A stretch of DNA of 64,000 nt from Burkholderiales bacterium Ga0077543 (GTDB lineage: Bacteria; Pseudomonadota; Gammaproteobacteria; Burkholderiales; Burkholderiaceae_C). Of the stretch, positions 17,432 through 26,640 are shown in pieces. Position 1 is the stretch's first letter. Each line of letters starts with the position of its first letter. The position numbers and the translations under genes were made by a program. The notes under the pieces are model-generated. The model ran no database searches. It was not told the origin of the DNA and saw only the letters and a list, made by a program, of their open reading frames with translations. The stretch lies in assembly GCA_001464055.1 (NCBI GenBank), contig LNET01000017.1:16784-80783 (forward strand), in the 5' to 3' direction.

Positions 17432-18201
17432 TGACGGGCACGCGTCGCCGGCAGTGCCTGGCCTGGCTGGCCAGCGCCACCGCAGCCGGCTGGGCGCGCG
17501 CCGACCTGAGCAACGTCGTGACTGCGGTCAGAAGCTCTCTCGTTCCCGTGGGCAGCTTCAACGCCACCGACAATCCGCGCTTCAGCTTTCGTGGCAGCGG
17601 CTTTGCCGTCGGTGATGGCAGCTTCGTCGCCACCAACCACCATGTGCTGCCGGCCACGGCAGAAGTCGAGTCACTGTCGCGTCTGGCCGTGCTGGTGGGC
17701 GATCCGGCCACGGGCACACCCGTCGCAAGGCGCGCCACTGTCCATGCCAGCGACCGCGAACACGACCTGGCCTTGCTGAAGATCGAAGGGCCGGCCCTGC
17801 CCGCCATGACACTGGCTGCCGACGGCAGCGCGCGCGAAGGCCAGTCGATCGCGTTGATGGGTTACCCCATCGGGGGCGTCTTCGGATACTCACCCGTCAC
17901 ACACCGCGGCATCATCGCCAGCATCACACGGGTGGCGCTGCCCGCGGCCACCGCCCAGCAACTCGATCCCAGGGCGGTCGCGCGCCTGCGCGCTGGCAGT
18001 TTCGAAGTGCTGCAGCTAGATGCAACGGCCTACCCGGGCAACAGCGGAGGACCGGTCTTCGATGTCGAGACCGGCACGGTGCTCGGTGTGCTCAACATGG
18101 TGCTGGTGCGCGGCAGCCGGGAATCGGCCTTGAGCAGCCCCACTGGCATCAGCTACGCCATCCCGGTGCGGCATCTCCACAAGCTGCTGCAGTCACGCTG
18201 A
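17431..18201 (+). CDS. Trypsin-like serine protease (S1C-like), secreted
   Basis: A 256-aa protein. The ATG at 17431 shares its A with the TGA of prsT, showing coupling. A signal peptide (about 1-24, RRRQCLAWLASATAAGWARA) leads into a chymotrypsin-fold protease. The triad is visible as H71 (ATNHHVLP), D112 (EHDLALLKIEG) and S205 (YPGNSGGPVFD). There is no PDZ domain, so it is shorter than DegP/HtrA. Its place between prsT and a PEP-CTERM substrate suggests a role in processing or quality control of exported proteins or of the polymer machinery. The substrate is unknown. Confidence 0.85.
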   Translation: MTGTRRRQCLAWLASATAAGWARADLSNVVTAVRSSLVPVGSFNATDNPRFSFRGSGFAVGDGSFVATNHHVLPATAEVESLSRLAVLVGDPATGTPVARRATVHASDREHDLALLKIEGPALPAMTLAADGSAREGQSIALMGYPIGGVFGYSPVTHRGIIASITRVALPAATAQQLDPRAVARLRAGSFEVLQLDATAYPGNSGGPVFDVETGTVLGVLNMVLVRGSRESALSSPTGISYAIPVRHLHKLLQSR

Positions 18202-18213
18202 TCGTTGCCCCAC

Positions 18214-18255
18214 CCCCGGAACACGGGGTCCCGGCAGCTGCGGCGAAAGCGCAGC
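18214..18255 (+). terminator. Two adjacent hairpins between the protease and PEP-CTERM genes
   Basis: CCCCG/CGGGG (18214-18228, 5-base loop) and GCTGCG/CGCAGC (18237-18255, 7-base loop) are both perfect stems. They sit 13 bases after the protease stop and about 55 bases before the PEP-CTERM gene. No T-tract follows, so termination is possible but not certain. Confidence 0.45.
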
Positions 18256-18311
18256 ATCCCGCCACTTAACTGTCATCGTTCCATGAAGCACCCCATGACC
18301 GGAGAAAGACC

Positions 18312-18929
18312 ATGAAGTTGAACCTGAAGAACACGGTGCTGGTCGCCGCGCTGGCCGCAGCCTCGGCGCTGCCCGCCATGGCCGAAGAGATCGTCATCGA
18401 CATGACGGGTTGGCAGACCTTCGGCGAGTACCTCAACGAACTGAATTCGTCCTTGACCCTGAGCCTGCCTTCAGGCAGCACCGTGACTGGCTTCTCGTAC
18501 AGCAATCTGGCCTTCACCACCAGCAACGGAAGCTGGCGCAGCGAGTTCGTGATCTCGGTCAGCGCCGTGAGCGGACTCGCGTGGATGGACTGGGCGCCCA
18601 GCACCAGCGGCAGCCCCGGCAGTTTCGGGCCGGGCATGGGCAGCTGGAACGGCCCCGCCGGGCGTCCCCCCATCACATTTGGCGCAGGTGCGACCTTCGA
18701 GGTCGGAAACGGCCCGAACAACCTGTTCGTGACCGTGTACGAAGACTTCGACGATCCGGAAGGCAACCCTTCGGCACCCAGTCTGCTGGATGCGACGGTG
18801 TTGTCCGGCACCCTGACCCTGACCTACCAGCCGCCGCCGCCGATTCCAGAGCCCTCGACCTACGGTCTCATGGCCCTGGGCCTGATCGGTGTGGCCGCTG
18901 CCGCACGCCAGAAACGCCGCCAGCCCTGA
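18312..18929 (+). CDS. PEP-CTERM sorting-domain protein (exosortase substrate)
   Basis: A 205-aa exported protein with a clear signal peptide (MKLNLKNTVLVAALAAASA, cleavage near AMAEE) and a ribosome-binding site GGAGAAAG before the ATG. The mature part is Ser/Gly/Asn-rich with an immunoglobulin-like beta pattern (VTVYEDFDDPEGN). The C-terminus has the full sorting signal: the PEP motif in PIPEPSTYGLMALG, a hydrophobic helix, and a basic end RQKRRQP. Exosortase XrtA is expected to cleave at the PEP motif and anchor or release the protein into the exopolysaccharide matrix. Low charge and a lack of cysteines fit this class. Confidence 0.95.
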   Translation: MKLNLKNTVLVAALAAASALPAMAEEIVIDMTGWQTFGEYLNELNSSLTLSLPSGSTVTGFSYSNLAFTTSNGSWRSEFVISVSAVSGLAWMDWAPSTSGSPGSFGPGMGSWNGPAGRPPITFGAGATFEVGNGPNNLFVTVYEDFDDPEGNPSAPSLLDATVLSGTLTLTYQPPPPIPEPSTYGLMALGLIGVAAAARQKRRQP

Positions 18930-18932
18930 GCT

Positions 18933-19949
18933 TCAGCGGTCCTGCACCCCATAGTACGCGCGGTACCAATCCACGAACCGCCCTATGCCCGTGCGGATGT
19001 CGGTCGACGGCTTGAACCCCGTCCACGCCGTCAGCGTGTCGACATCGGCATAGGTGGCAGGCACGTCGCCGTCCTGCAGCGGCAGCAGGTTCATCTGCGC
19101 CTTGCGGCCCAGCGCTTGTTCGATGCAGCCGATGAAGTCGAGCAAGGGCACCGGGTCGTGGTTGCCGATGTTGAAGACGCGGAACGGGCCGTTGCTGGTG
19201 CCCGGGTCGGGCGCGTCGGACACGTAGGCCGGGTCGGGCGTGGCCACCCGGTCGAGCACGCGGATCACGCCTTCGACGATGTCGTCGACATAGGTGAAGT
19301 CGCGCTGCATCCGGCCGTGGTTGAAGACGTCGATGGGCCGGCCTTCGAGGATGGCCTTGGTGAACAGGAACAGCGCCATGTCGGGCCGGCCCCAGGGCCC
19401 ATAGACGGTGAAGAAGCGCAGGCCCGTGGTGGGCAGGCCGAACAGGTGGCTGTAGGTGTGTGCCATCAGCTCGTTGGCCTTCTTCGTGGCCGCGTACATG
19501 CTGACCGGGTGGTCGACGCTGTCGTGTTCGGAAAACGGCAACTTCGTGTTGCCGCCGTAGACGCTGCTCGACGATGCATACACCAGATGCTGCACCTTCG
19601 AATGGCGGCAACCCTCGAGCACATTCATGAAGCCGACGATGTTGCTGTCGACATAAGCGTGCGGGTTCTGCAAGGAATAGCGCACGCCAGCCTGCGCCGC
19701 CAGGTGGATGACGCGGTCGAAGCCCTCTTCGGCAAACAGCCGCTCCATGCCGGCGCGGTCGGCCACGTCCATCTGCACGAAGCGGAAGCCCGGCAGCACC
19801 TGCAGCCGCGCCAGCCGGTCGCGCTTGAGTTGCACCGAGTAGTAGTCGTTCAGGTTGTCCAGCCCCACGACCTCGTCGCCGCGCGCCAGCAGGCGCAGCG
19901 TGGTGGTGCTGCCGATGAATCCGGCAGCGCCGGTGAGCAGAATTTTCAT
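18933..19949 (-). CDS. NAD-dependent epimerase, UDP-glucuronate 4-epimerase (CapI/LspL) type
   Basis: A 338-aa short-chain-dehydrogenase-type epimerase starting at the ATG at 19949. It has the NAD-binding TGAAGFIG (6-13), [12 protein letters not shown], the catalytic YAATKK and [30 protein letters not shown] and [16 protein letters not shown] match the UDP-glucuronate 4-epimerases, which supply UDP-galacturonate for surface polysaccharides. Its 3-prime end lies only 3 bases from the convergent PEP-CTERM gene. It may feed precursors to the exopolysaccharide locus. Exact sugar specificity cannot be fixed from sequence alone. Confidence 0.88.
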   Translation of the reverse strand: MKILLTGAAGFIGSTTTLRLLARGDEVVGLDNLNDYYSVQLKRDRLARLQVLPGFRFVQMDVADRAGMERLFAEEGFDRVIHLAAQAGVRYSLQNPHAYVDSNIVGFMNVLEGCRHSKVQHLVYASSSSVYGGNTKLPFSEHDSVDHPVSMYAATKKANELMAHTYSHLFGLPTTGLRFFTVYGPWGRPDMALFLFTKAILEGRPIDVFNHGRMQRDFTYVDDIVEGVIRVLDRVATPDPAYVSDAPDPGTSNGPFRVFNIGNHDPVPLLDFIGCIEQALGRKAQMNLLPLQDGDVPATYADVDTLTAWTGFKPSTDIRTGIGRFVDWYRAYYGVQDR

Positions 19950-19995
19950 GTTCGGAAGTTTCCCACGTCGCCCCGCTGCGCTGGCGCGCAGCGTG

Positions 19996-20622
19996 TCACG
20001 CCTGCGGCGCTGTCGTCCGCTCGGCCTGCAGGGCCAGCACGGCGTCGACGACCGACCGGCTGAGTGCATCGCGCTGCTGCGGGTCGGCCAGGCGGGTCCG
20101 GTCGCCTTCGCTCAGCCCGGCGCCGTCGCCGCCCAGCAGCGCCACGGGGACCAGGGCCGGGCCCCAGCGCGCGTCGTCGAACAGCGCGCCCCAGGCCTCG
20201 CTGTCGAGCACCGTGGCCTGCAGGAAGCCGGCACACCAGTCCTCGGCGTCGACCCATTCACCGGTGTCGGTCTCGGCGATGCTGAACACCGGCTGCCAGT
20301 CTTCAGGCGGGCCCTGCAGCTGGGTCTGGATGCCGTGCAGGTGCCGCAGCACCAGCATCGCTGCACGCTTGCGCTGCTTCTGGCTGGGGAACGGCGCGCT
20401 GCCTTCACCGTCGCCGCCCCAGACGGCGGGAAGCCAGTCTGCAGTGCGCAGCCGCGGCAGCACGGCCGGGCCCACCAGCAGTGCCGTGAGATAGCCGTCC
20501 AGGGCTTCGACGTTCATCACCTCGTCGCCAGGCAAGGCCTGCAGCAACTGGTCCAGGGCGTCGAGTTCGGCGTCGTCCAGCGGCGGGGTGTCCAGGCGGG
20601 GGTCGTATTGCGGGTAGTCCAA
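19996..20622 (-). CDS. UPF0149 (YecA/YgfB-like) family protein
   Basis: A 208-aa acidic protein read from a TTG at 20622. An N-terminal helical domain [18 protein letters not shown] leads to [17 protein letters not shown], and [18 protein letters not shown] follows. This is the pattern of the UPF0149/YecA family. There is no C-terminal SEC-C zinc motif, unlike longer YecA proteins. The function of this family is poorly known. It lies 9 bases after a small gene on the same strand, and the two may be co-transcribed. An internal ATG at residue 36 would cut the first helix and is less likely. Confidence 0.8.
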   Translation of the reverse strand: MDYPQYDPRLDTPPLDDAELDALDQLLQALPGDEVMNVEALDGYLTALLVGPAVLPRLRTADWLPAVWGGDGEGSAPFPSQKQRKRAAMLVLRHLHGIQTQLQGPPEDWQPVFSIAETDTGEWVDAEDWCAGFLQATVLDSEAWGALFDDARWGPALVPVALLGGDGAGLSEGDRTRLADPQQRDALSRSVVDAVLALQAERTTAPQA

Positions 20623-20631
20623 ATCAGGCTT

Positions 20632-20838
20632 TCAGAGATCGGCGCGCAGGCAGGGCGGCTGCGTCAGGTCGGCATCCACGTCCATCAGCACGCTGGCCAG
20701 TTCCAGGGTGCGCCACAGGCCGGGTGGCATCTGCAGGATGCCCTCGGGCGTCTTCGCCTGGGCGATCCAGGCGCCGATATCGGCATGCTGGGCAGGGGTC
20801 AGCAAGTTGCGGCTGAGCATCTCGTCGAGTGTCTGCAC
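20632..20838 (-). CDS. Small protein of unknown function, 68 aa
   Basis: A 68-codon frame from a GTG at 20838 ends 9 bases before the UPF0149 start. The product is helical and acidic (MQTLDEMLSRNLLTPAQHAD, then LWRTLELASVLMDVDADL). I do not recognise a domain. Spacing and codon use like the neighbours suggest a real gene. Its role is unknown. Confidence 0.6.
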   Translation of the reverse strand: MQTLDEMLSRNLLTPAQHADIGAWIAQAKTPEGILQMPPGLWRTLELASVLMDVDADLTQPPCLRADL

Positions 20839-20936
20839 GGAGGGCCTCAGGCTGGCGGGGAGGGTTCGGGTCGGGTCAGGCGAAGTTTCACCCAGGATAG
20901 TGGCTTTACGCTTGCGGCCAGAATGCGGTCAGCCAA

Positions 20937-21758
20937 ATGCGACATCACCTCACGATTCTTCCAGCGCTGCTGCTCGCGCTTCCGACCTGGGCCGAGGTGG
21001 CCCCGGCCAAGCCCCTGCCCCTGTGGGAACTGGGCGTGGGCGGCGTCACCGGGTCGCAACAGGCCTACCCAGGTGCCGCCGAGCAGACCACGCGCACGCT
21101 GGTCCTGCCCTATGCCATCTACCGTGGCCAGGTGTTCCGAACCGACCGCGGTTCGGTCGGCCTGCGCGCGGTGCGCACGCCCCGCTTCGAGTTCGACCTG
21201 GGCGTGGCGGGCTCGCTGGGTTCCAGCTCTACCCGCATCGAAGCCCGTCGCGGCATGCCCGACCTGGGCACGCTCATCGAGGCCGGCCCGCGCCTGCGCT
21301 GGAACCTGGCCGGTGACGAAGCCAGCGGCGGCTGGCGGGTGGACCTGCCGCTGCGCGCCGTGTTCGACCTGAGCGACGGCTTCGCCCACCGCGGCCTGGC
21401 CTTCGAACCCCGCCTGACCTACGAAAGCCGCGTGCAGGGCTGGCGCTGGTCGGCCAGCGGCGGTGCCATCGTCGGCAGCCGGCGCCTTGCCGACACGTTC
21501 TACGGCGTCGCGCCGGTGTTCGCAACAGCCGACCGCCCCGCCTACCAGGCGCGGGCCGGGCTGATCGCCTGGCGGCTGTCCGGCAGCCTGTCGCACAGCA
21601 TCACGCCCGATCTGCGCGGCTTCGCGACCCTGCGCATGGACAGCGTGGCCGGCGCCAGCAATGCCACCAGTCCGCTGGTGCGCGACCGCACGGGATGGTC
21701 GGCAGGCGTCGGCTTCGCCTGGACGCTGAAGACTTCGCAGCGGCCGGCGTTCGACTGA
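20937..21758 (+). CDS. MipA/OmpV family outer-membrane protein
   Basis: A 273-aa protein with a short signal peptide (MRHHLTILPALLLALPTWAE) and the MipA/OmpV beginning LWELGVGGVTGSQQAYPGAA, followed by RTLVLPYAIYRGQVFRTDRG. Alternating beta segments to the C-terminus fit an outer-membrane barrel. MipA-like proteins have been linked to scaffolding of peptidoglycan enzymes and to outer-membrane stability; the specific role here is not known. Its stop TGA abuts the convergent stop of tagF-pppA with no spacer (TGATCA), so no terminator fits between the two genes. Confidence 0.88.
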   Translation: MRHHLTILPALLLALPTWAEVAPAKPLPLWELGVGGVTGSQQAYPGAAEQTTRTLVLPYAIYRGQVFRTDRGSVGLRAVRTPRFEFDLGVAGSLGSSSTRIEARRGMPDLGTLIEAGPRLRWNLAGDEASGGWRVDLPLRAVFDLSDGFAHRGLAFEPRLTYESRVQGWRWSASGGAIVGSRRLADTFYGVAPVFATADRPAYQARAGLIAWRLSGSLSHSITPDLRGFATLRMDSVAGASNATSPLVRDRTGWSAGVGFAWTLKTSQRPAFD

Positions 21759-22994
21759 TCAGGCGCGGATCACCAGCGCCGTGACGTTGTCGCGCGCGCC
21801 CATGCGCAACGCTTCGTCGATCAGCTGTTCGGCACCATGGCCGTCGCGCAGCAGCGCGGCGATCTCGTGCTCGGGCAGGGCCTTGAACAGGCCGTCGGTG
21901 CACAGCAGCAGCACGTCGCCGGGCAACAAACGGCCGGCAACCTTGTCGAGTTCCAGCGCTTCCTGCGAACCCACCGCCCGGGTGATGACGTTGGCCTGCG
22001 GGTGCGACTCGGCGTCCTCGGCCGCCAGCGAGCCCGCAGCCACCATGCTCTGCACCAGGCTGTGGTCCTGCGTCATCTGGCTCAGGCTGCCGTCGCGCAG
22101 CATGTAGGCGCGTGAATCGCCGGCCCACAGGCAGGCGAAATGCTCGCCGCGGGCCATCAGCACGACGATGGTCGTGGCGATGATGCCGCCGCCGGGCCCG
22201 GCCGCAGCGCGGCGCTGCAGTTCGGAGTGCACCGCGCCCAGGCGCAGGCGCACCTGCGCCAGCGTCTCGGCCGCACTCAGGCCGATGGGCAGGTCGGCCA
22301 GCGCCGCCGCAGCGGCGGCCGAAGCCACGTCGCCGGCACCGTGGCCACCGGCGCCGTCGGCCACCGCCCAGACCCCGATGTCGCCGCGGTCGACATAGGC
22401 GTCCTCGTTGCGGGTGCGCACGGTGCCGCGGTGGCTGACCGCCTTGCTTTCGAGCCGTTCCACCAACGCCTTGCCCTGCAGCATGCTGCGGAACTGAGCC
22501 GCAGCGGGCAGGGCCACCAGGGGCCAGCGCAGGCCGTCGCCCGTCCACCAGCCGATGGCCGGCACGTTGGCCGTGAGCGAGATGCTCTGGCCAAAGCTGG
22601 TATCGGGCAGGCTGGGCAACAGGCAGTCGACGGTCTCGCCCCGGGCCAGCGCGGCCAGGCCCACCCTTTCCACTGCCCCGTACCAGGCTTCGTTCGGCGG
22701 CGAGACATGGTCGGGCAGCATCGCGGCCAGGGTCAGGGGGAAATGCCGGCCCACCAGGTCCTGGCTGGGCAGCAGCACCCCCACCACCGCGCTGGGCCCG
22801 CAGGCCCCGGCCGGCAGCCTGAAGCGCCAGGCGGGGGCGGCGTCCCAGAACGCCGGGAAATCACTGCCGAGTGCATCACGGACATGCTGCAGCGCCATCT
22901 GCAGCCACAGGTCCCAGGGCTCGACGAAGCTCTTGGGCAGTTCGCGCCTGACGAAGTCGCCATGCGCAGGGAGCTTGCCATAGAGGCCCGTCAT
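21759..22994 (-). CDS. T6SS TagF-PppA fusion: TagF domain plus PP2C-type phosphatase
   Basis: A 411-aa fusion. Residues 1 to about 150 are a TagF domain (MTGLYGKLPAHGDFVRRELP, then VGVLLPSQDLVGRHFPLTL). Residues about 185-411 are a PP2C Ser/Thr phosphatase with the metal-binding motifs RNEDAY, VADGAGGHGAGD, LCTDGLF and ARDNVTALVI, all intact. In Pseudomonas aeruginosa these are separate repressors: PppA dephosphorylates the Fha pathway and TagF blocks assembly. In Agrobacterium they are fused, as here. The last gene of the tssM-tssL-tssK-fha block is thus a built-in off-switch for the kinases encoded in this window. Confidence 0.92.
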   Translation of the reverse strand: MTGLYGKLPAHGDFVRRELPKSFVEPWDLWLQMALQHVRDALGSDFPAFWDAAPAWRFRLPAGACGPSAVVGVLLPSQDLVGRHFPLTLAAMLPDHVSPPNEAWYGAVERVGLAALARGETVDCLLPSLPDTSFGQSISLTANVPAIGWWTGDGLRWPLVALPAAAQFRSMLQGKALVERLESKAVSHRGTVRTRNEDAYVDRGDIGVWAVADGAGGHGAGDVASAAAAAALADLPIGLSAAETLAQVRLRLGAVHSELQRRAAAGPGGGIIATTIVVLMARGEHFACLWAGDSRAYMLRDGSLSQMTQDHSLVQSMVAAGSLAAEDAESHPQANVITRAVGSQEALELDKVAGRLLPGDVLLLCTDGLFKALPEHEIAALLRDGHGAEQLIDEALRMGARDNVTALVIRA

Positions 22995-23045
22995 AGGGGC
23001 TTCACAGGGCTGCGACGGGCGGCGGGCGGGTTCATGCGCGCGACC

Positions 23046-26000
23046 TCAGGGTGCCAGCTGCGGGCAGCGGAAGTCGCCGAGTTCGCGCAGCGCAAACGGG
23101 TGCACGATCGACCCGGTGCGCAGCTCGAATTCAGCCGTGCGTGCGCCTTGCTGCAGCGTCAGGCGCAGCCGGTCGGGCACGCCCGTGGGCACGAGCTTGC
23201 CGCGTGCGACGAAGCGCAGCGTTGCCCAGGGGCCGTCGTTGACGATCGACGACGCTGCACCCTCGCCGTCGAAGCTGAGCGCGACCGCACCCCGCGCCGG
23301 CCACTGCAATGCCAGGCCGCGGCCCGCAGCCGCACCCGCAGCGAGGGCTGTCTTCGCGCCATCGGCTTCCAGTACCGCACCCTTGGCGCCCGGGTCCAGC
23401 GCCAGCGGCACCAGCTCGAAGCGCAAGGCCGCGCTGGGCTGGCCGGGCAGCGCCACCGGGAAGAAAGCGTCGCGGATGGCCGCCGCACGCTGGAACTGGG
23501 CGATGTCGGCGGCCGACACAGGCGAAGGGCCGCCAGTGGCGACCGGCCGCCAGGGTTTCTGGCTGGTGTCGACCAGGCTGCGCAGGTTCTGCGCGAAGAA
23601 CTGGTCGAAGGCGCCGTTCGGGCCGAACAGCCGGATGAAGTCGTCGAGCGGCATGTCGGGTGCTGCGGCGTCGCGGCGGAAAGGGAACCGGGTCTCGACA
23701 CCCTTGCAGAACGGCGCCAGCTGCGCCGCCGCAGCAGCGGCCACGCCGGCCTTGGTGCCGCCCGCGCGCACGGCCGCTGAAGACTGCGACGCCGCCAGCA
23801 GCCAGCCCGCCAGGGGCTCGGGCGCACGCTGCGCTTCGGCCGCCAGGCGCTGGCCCGGGTCCAGCCCGGGGGCGGGCGCAGGCAGACTGCCAGGAGCGGC
23901 CGTCGCGACCTGGGCCACCTGCACGTACATCTGGTTCAGCACGGCCACGATCTCGTCCAGCGGTTTGCCGGAAATCTCGCGCAGCGGCTTGAAGTGCGTT
24001 TCGACGGTTTCGGCCACCACGGCCACCGGGTCCAAAGCCGCGGCTTGCCCGCCCAGCGCCTCGGCCACGCGGCTGCCGGCCTGCAATGGCTTGGCCACCG
24101 CCCTGGCACCCGCCGCCAGGGCGCCGCCACCCAGGGCCTTGGGGACGACCTTGGCCACCTTGTGCGCGGTCTTGGCCGCGTCGGCCGCCGAAGCCGCCGT
24201 GACAGCGCCCGAAGCCGCACCGGCCGGTGCCGCCGGCGCCGTGCCAGGCGAGAGCTGGCGTGCCATGCCCTGCAGCAGGTCGCGCATCGGCGAGTTGGGG
24301 GCGCCCAGCACGTTCAGGGCCTCGGCCGCCTTGGTGGGCCCGTCGAAGGGCACGAGCACGATCGACTGGATCAGCTTCTCCCATTCGGCGATGTAGTCGC
24401 GGGCGTACTCGCGCAGCACCGCGGTTTCGAGTTGCTGCGAGTCGGCAGCCAGGGCCGCCGCCTCGGGGCCGAGCACCCAGCTCTCGGAGGCCGCTTCCTG
24501 AATGGCCTTGGGCAGGCGCGGCAGAACGCTGAGGTGCAAGCCTTCGGCGGTGAACAGGCCGGGCACCGAAGCCTGGGAGATGGGCTGACCCGAGCGCAGC
24601 ACGAACAGCCGCTGGCCGCTCAGGCCCAGGGAATCGGCCGGGCGCCAGGGCGCCACGTCGGTGGCGGTGGAACGCAGCCGGGCGTAGACACGCTCGGACA
24701 TCGGCAGCCGCGAGAACACGCGCCGGGCTTCGTCGACCAGCGCGCCGTCGAGCGGATAGGTGGCGAAGTCGCTGGACAGCAGGGCGTCCAGATGCCCCAT
24801 CAAGGCCTCGCGCTGCGGCGCGGCCACGGCGCCGGGGTAGACCTGGGCCCAGTCGGCGGCCATCCATTCCTGGATCAGCGACGCGTCCAGCGGGCCCTGC
24901 CGCCCCAGCATCAGGTACACGCGCGTGGCCACGTACAGGTAGGCCGGCTTCTGCATCTCGCGCCTGATCTGGCCTTCCAGTCGCGCCAGCATGCGCGGCA
25001 GCATCGTGCGTTCCAGGGCATGCTTGTAGGCCACCCGTCCCGCGGCGACCAGCTTTTCTTCCTGGCTCAGGCCCAGGCGACCACCCTGCCCCAGGGCTGC
25101 GGGCGGCAGCTCGAGCACGGTGTCCAGATAAGGCAGCAGGCTGACCAGGTCGGCGTCGGGCGTGACCTTGTCCAGCGGCAGCCCAGCCGCGCCTTGTTCC
25201 GCGCTGGCCACGGCCGCGGCCACCTGTTCGCCGCGTCGCGACTCGGTGCCGAAGGCCACCCAGCCCCAGACCAGGCCCACCACCAGCGCCAGCACCGACG
25301 CGGCGACGGTGCCGATCTGCAGCCAGCGGCGGCGCTTTTCATGCCCGCGGTCGCGCACGGCCAGACGGGCTTCGTTGAAGACCAGGTCGCGCAGGAAACG
25401 GCCCAGGAAGAAGCTGCGCCCGGTCTGGCCCATCACGGCGGCAGGGCGCGAACTGTCCAGCCCGAAGGTGCGCGACAAGGCGCCCGTCAGACGATCGATC
25501 GGCGTTCCTTCCTGGGTGCCCGAGGTGAAGTACACGCCCCGCAGGAATGGCGCCGGGTCGAGCTTGGAGCCGCCGAAGGCCGCCTGAATGAAGGCCCCCA
25601 GCGGCGCTTCCAGCGATGCGAACTGCGCCGGGAAACCGGCGATGCGCGCACGCTGGTCGCTGCCGCGTTCGCCCTGCAGGCGTTCCAGCAGCCGCGCCTG
25701 CAGGCGCTGCAGCAGGCCGGCGAATTCGGCGCCGAAACCGGTGGCCGCGCCCTCGTCGGTCTGCTCGGGCTTGAAGGTCATGCCCCAGACCTGGGCCCGG
25801 GTCTCGCGGTCCAGGTCGTCGAAGAACTCGGTGAAACCGACGATGAGGTCGGCCTTGCTGACCAGGAAGTACACCGGCAGGCGCTGGCTCAGCCGCTGTT
25901 CGAGTTCGCGCACGCGGCGGCGCACGGCCTGCGCATGTTGCTCGCGACCGGCCTTGTCCAGCCGGCTGAGCATGTCCACGCCGAAGGCGACGATGACGCC

Positions 26001-26639
26001 GTTCAGCGGCTGCTGCGGTCGCTCGCGGCGCAGCAGGTCGAGGAAACGTTCCCAGCCGGCCTTGTCGGCGCCGGCATCACTGTCCTGCGATGTGTAGCGA
26101 CCGGCGGTGTCGATGAGCACGGCCTGCTCGGAAATCCACCAGTCGCAATTGCGCGTGCCACCCACGCCCGAGACCCGTCCTTCGGCCAGCGGGAAGTCGA
26201 GCCCGGAATGGCGGATGGCCGTGGTCTTGCCCGAGCCCGGGGGCCCGATCAGCACGTACCAGGGGCGTTCGTACAGGTAGCCGCCCTTGCCGGCGCTGGC
26301 CGACTTCATCGCGTTCAGGGCGTCGGCCAGGCGTTCGGCCACGGCGCGTTCCTCGTCGGTCGCCGCAGCCGCGGCCGCGCTGGCCTTCAGGGCGCGTTCG
26401 TCGGGCTGGCTGGCGCCGGCCACGAGTGCGGCGTCACGCTGACGCTTGCGCCTGAACAGGAAAAGGAAGACGGCCAGCCAGACCAGCACCGGCAAGGCCG
26501 ACAGCAGGACCAGCAGCCACAGCGATTCGACACCCAGCAAAGCCGGCGCGAACAGCCACACCACCCCACCCAGCAGCAGCGCGCCGAACAGGCCGCCGAG
26601 CGCGGGAATGCTCAGGAAGGCAGACAGCAGCGGTCGCAT
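23046..26639 (-). CDS. tssM: T6SS membrane complex protein TssM (IcmF)
   Basis: A 1197-aa inner-membrane protein of usual TssM length. Two N-terminal membrane helices (about 10-35 and 38-62) are followed by a cytoplasmic NTPase domain with Walker A GPPGSGKT (132-139) and DTAGRYTSQDSD. A third helix near 443-465 (VAASVLALVVGLVWGW) leads to the large periplasmic region and the C-terminal domain, which in other systems binds the TssJ lipoprotein. An Ala/Lys-rich linker (about 800-870) is unusual. It lies one base after tssL, in an operon. No tssJ is nearby, so its outer-membrane partner is an open question. Confidence 0.95.
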   Translation of the reverse strand: MRPLLSAFLSIPALGGLFGALLLGGVVWLFAPALLGVESLWLLVLLSALPVLVWLAVFLFLFRRKRQRDAALVAGASQPDERALKASAAAAAATDEERAVAERLADALNAMKSASAGKGGYLYERPWYVLIGPPGSGKTTAIRHSGLDFPLAEGRVSGVGGTRNCDWWISEQAVLIDTAGRYTSQDSDAGADKAGWERFLDLLRRERPQQPLNGVIVAFGVDMLSRLDKAGREQHAQAVRRRVRELEQRLSQRLPVYFLVSKADLIVGFTEFFDDLDRETRAQVWGMTFKPEQTDEGAATGFGAEFAGLLQRLQARLLERLQGERGSDQRARIAGFPAQFASLEAPLGAFIQAAFGGSKLDPAPFLRGVYFTSGTQEGTPIDRLTGALSRTFGLDSSRPAAVMGQTGRSFFLGRFLRDLVFNEARLAVRDRGHEKRRRWLQIGTVAASVLALVVGLVWGWVAFGTESRRGEQVAAAVASAEQGAAGLPLDKVTPDADLVSLLPYLDTVLELPPAALGQGGRLGLSQEEKLVAAGRVAYKHALERTMLPRMLARLEGQIRREMQKPAYLYVATRVYLMLGRQGPLDASLIQEWMAADWAQVYPGAVAAPQREALMGHLDALLSSDFATYPLDGALVDEARRVFSRLPMSERVYARLRSTATDVAPWRPADSLGLSGQRLFVLRSGQPISQASVPGLFTAEGLHLSVLPRLPKAIQEAASESWVLGPEAAALAADSQQLETAVLREYARDYIAEWEKLIQSIVLVPFDGPTKAAEALNVLGAPNSPMRDLLQGMARQLSPGTAPAAPAGAASGAVTAASAADAAKTAHKVAKVVPKALGGGALAAGARAVAKPLQAGSRVAEALGGQAAALDPVAVVAETVETHFKPLREISGKPLDEIVAVLNQMYVQVAQVATAAPGSLPAPAPGLDPGQRLAAEAQRAPEPLAGWLLAASQSSAAVRAGGTKAGVAAAAAAQLAPFCKGVETRFPFRRDAAAPDMPLDDFIRLFGPNGAFDQFFAQNLRSLVDTSQKPWRPVATGGPSPVSAADIAQFQRAAAIRDAFFPVALPGQPSAALRFELVPLALDPGAKGAVLEADGAKTALAAGAAAGRGLALQWPARGAVALSFDGEGAASSIVNDGPWATLRFVARGKLVPTGVPDRLRLTLQQGARTAEFELRTGSIVHPFALRELGDFRCPQLAP

Positions 26640-26640
26640 C

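Noticed and set aside
18237..18255. GG-N10-GC spacing before the PEP-CTERM gene, considered as a sigma-54 promoter
   Set aside because: Only the GG and GC match; the flanking bases do not fit TGGCAC or TTGC, and the stretch is explained by a hairpin.
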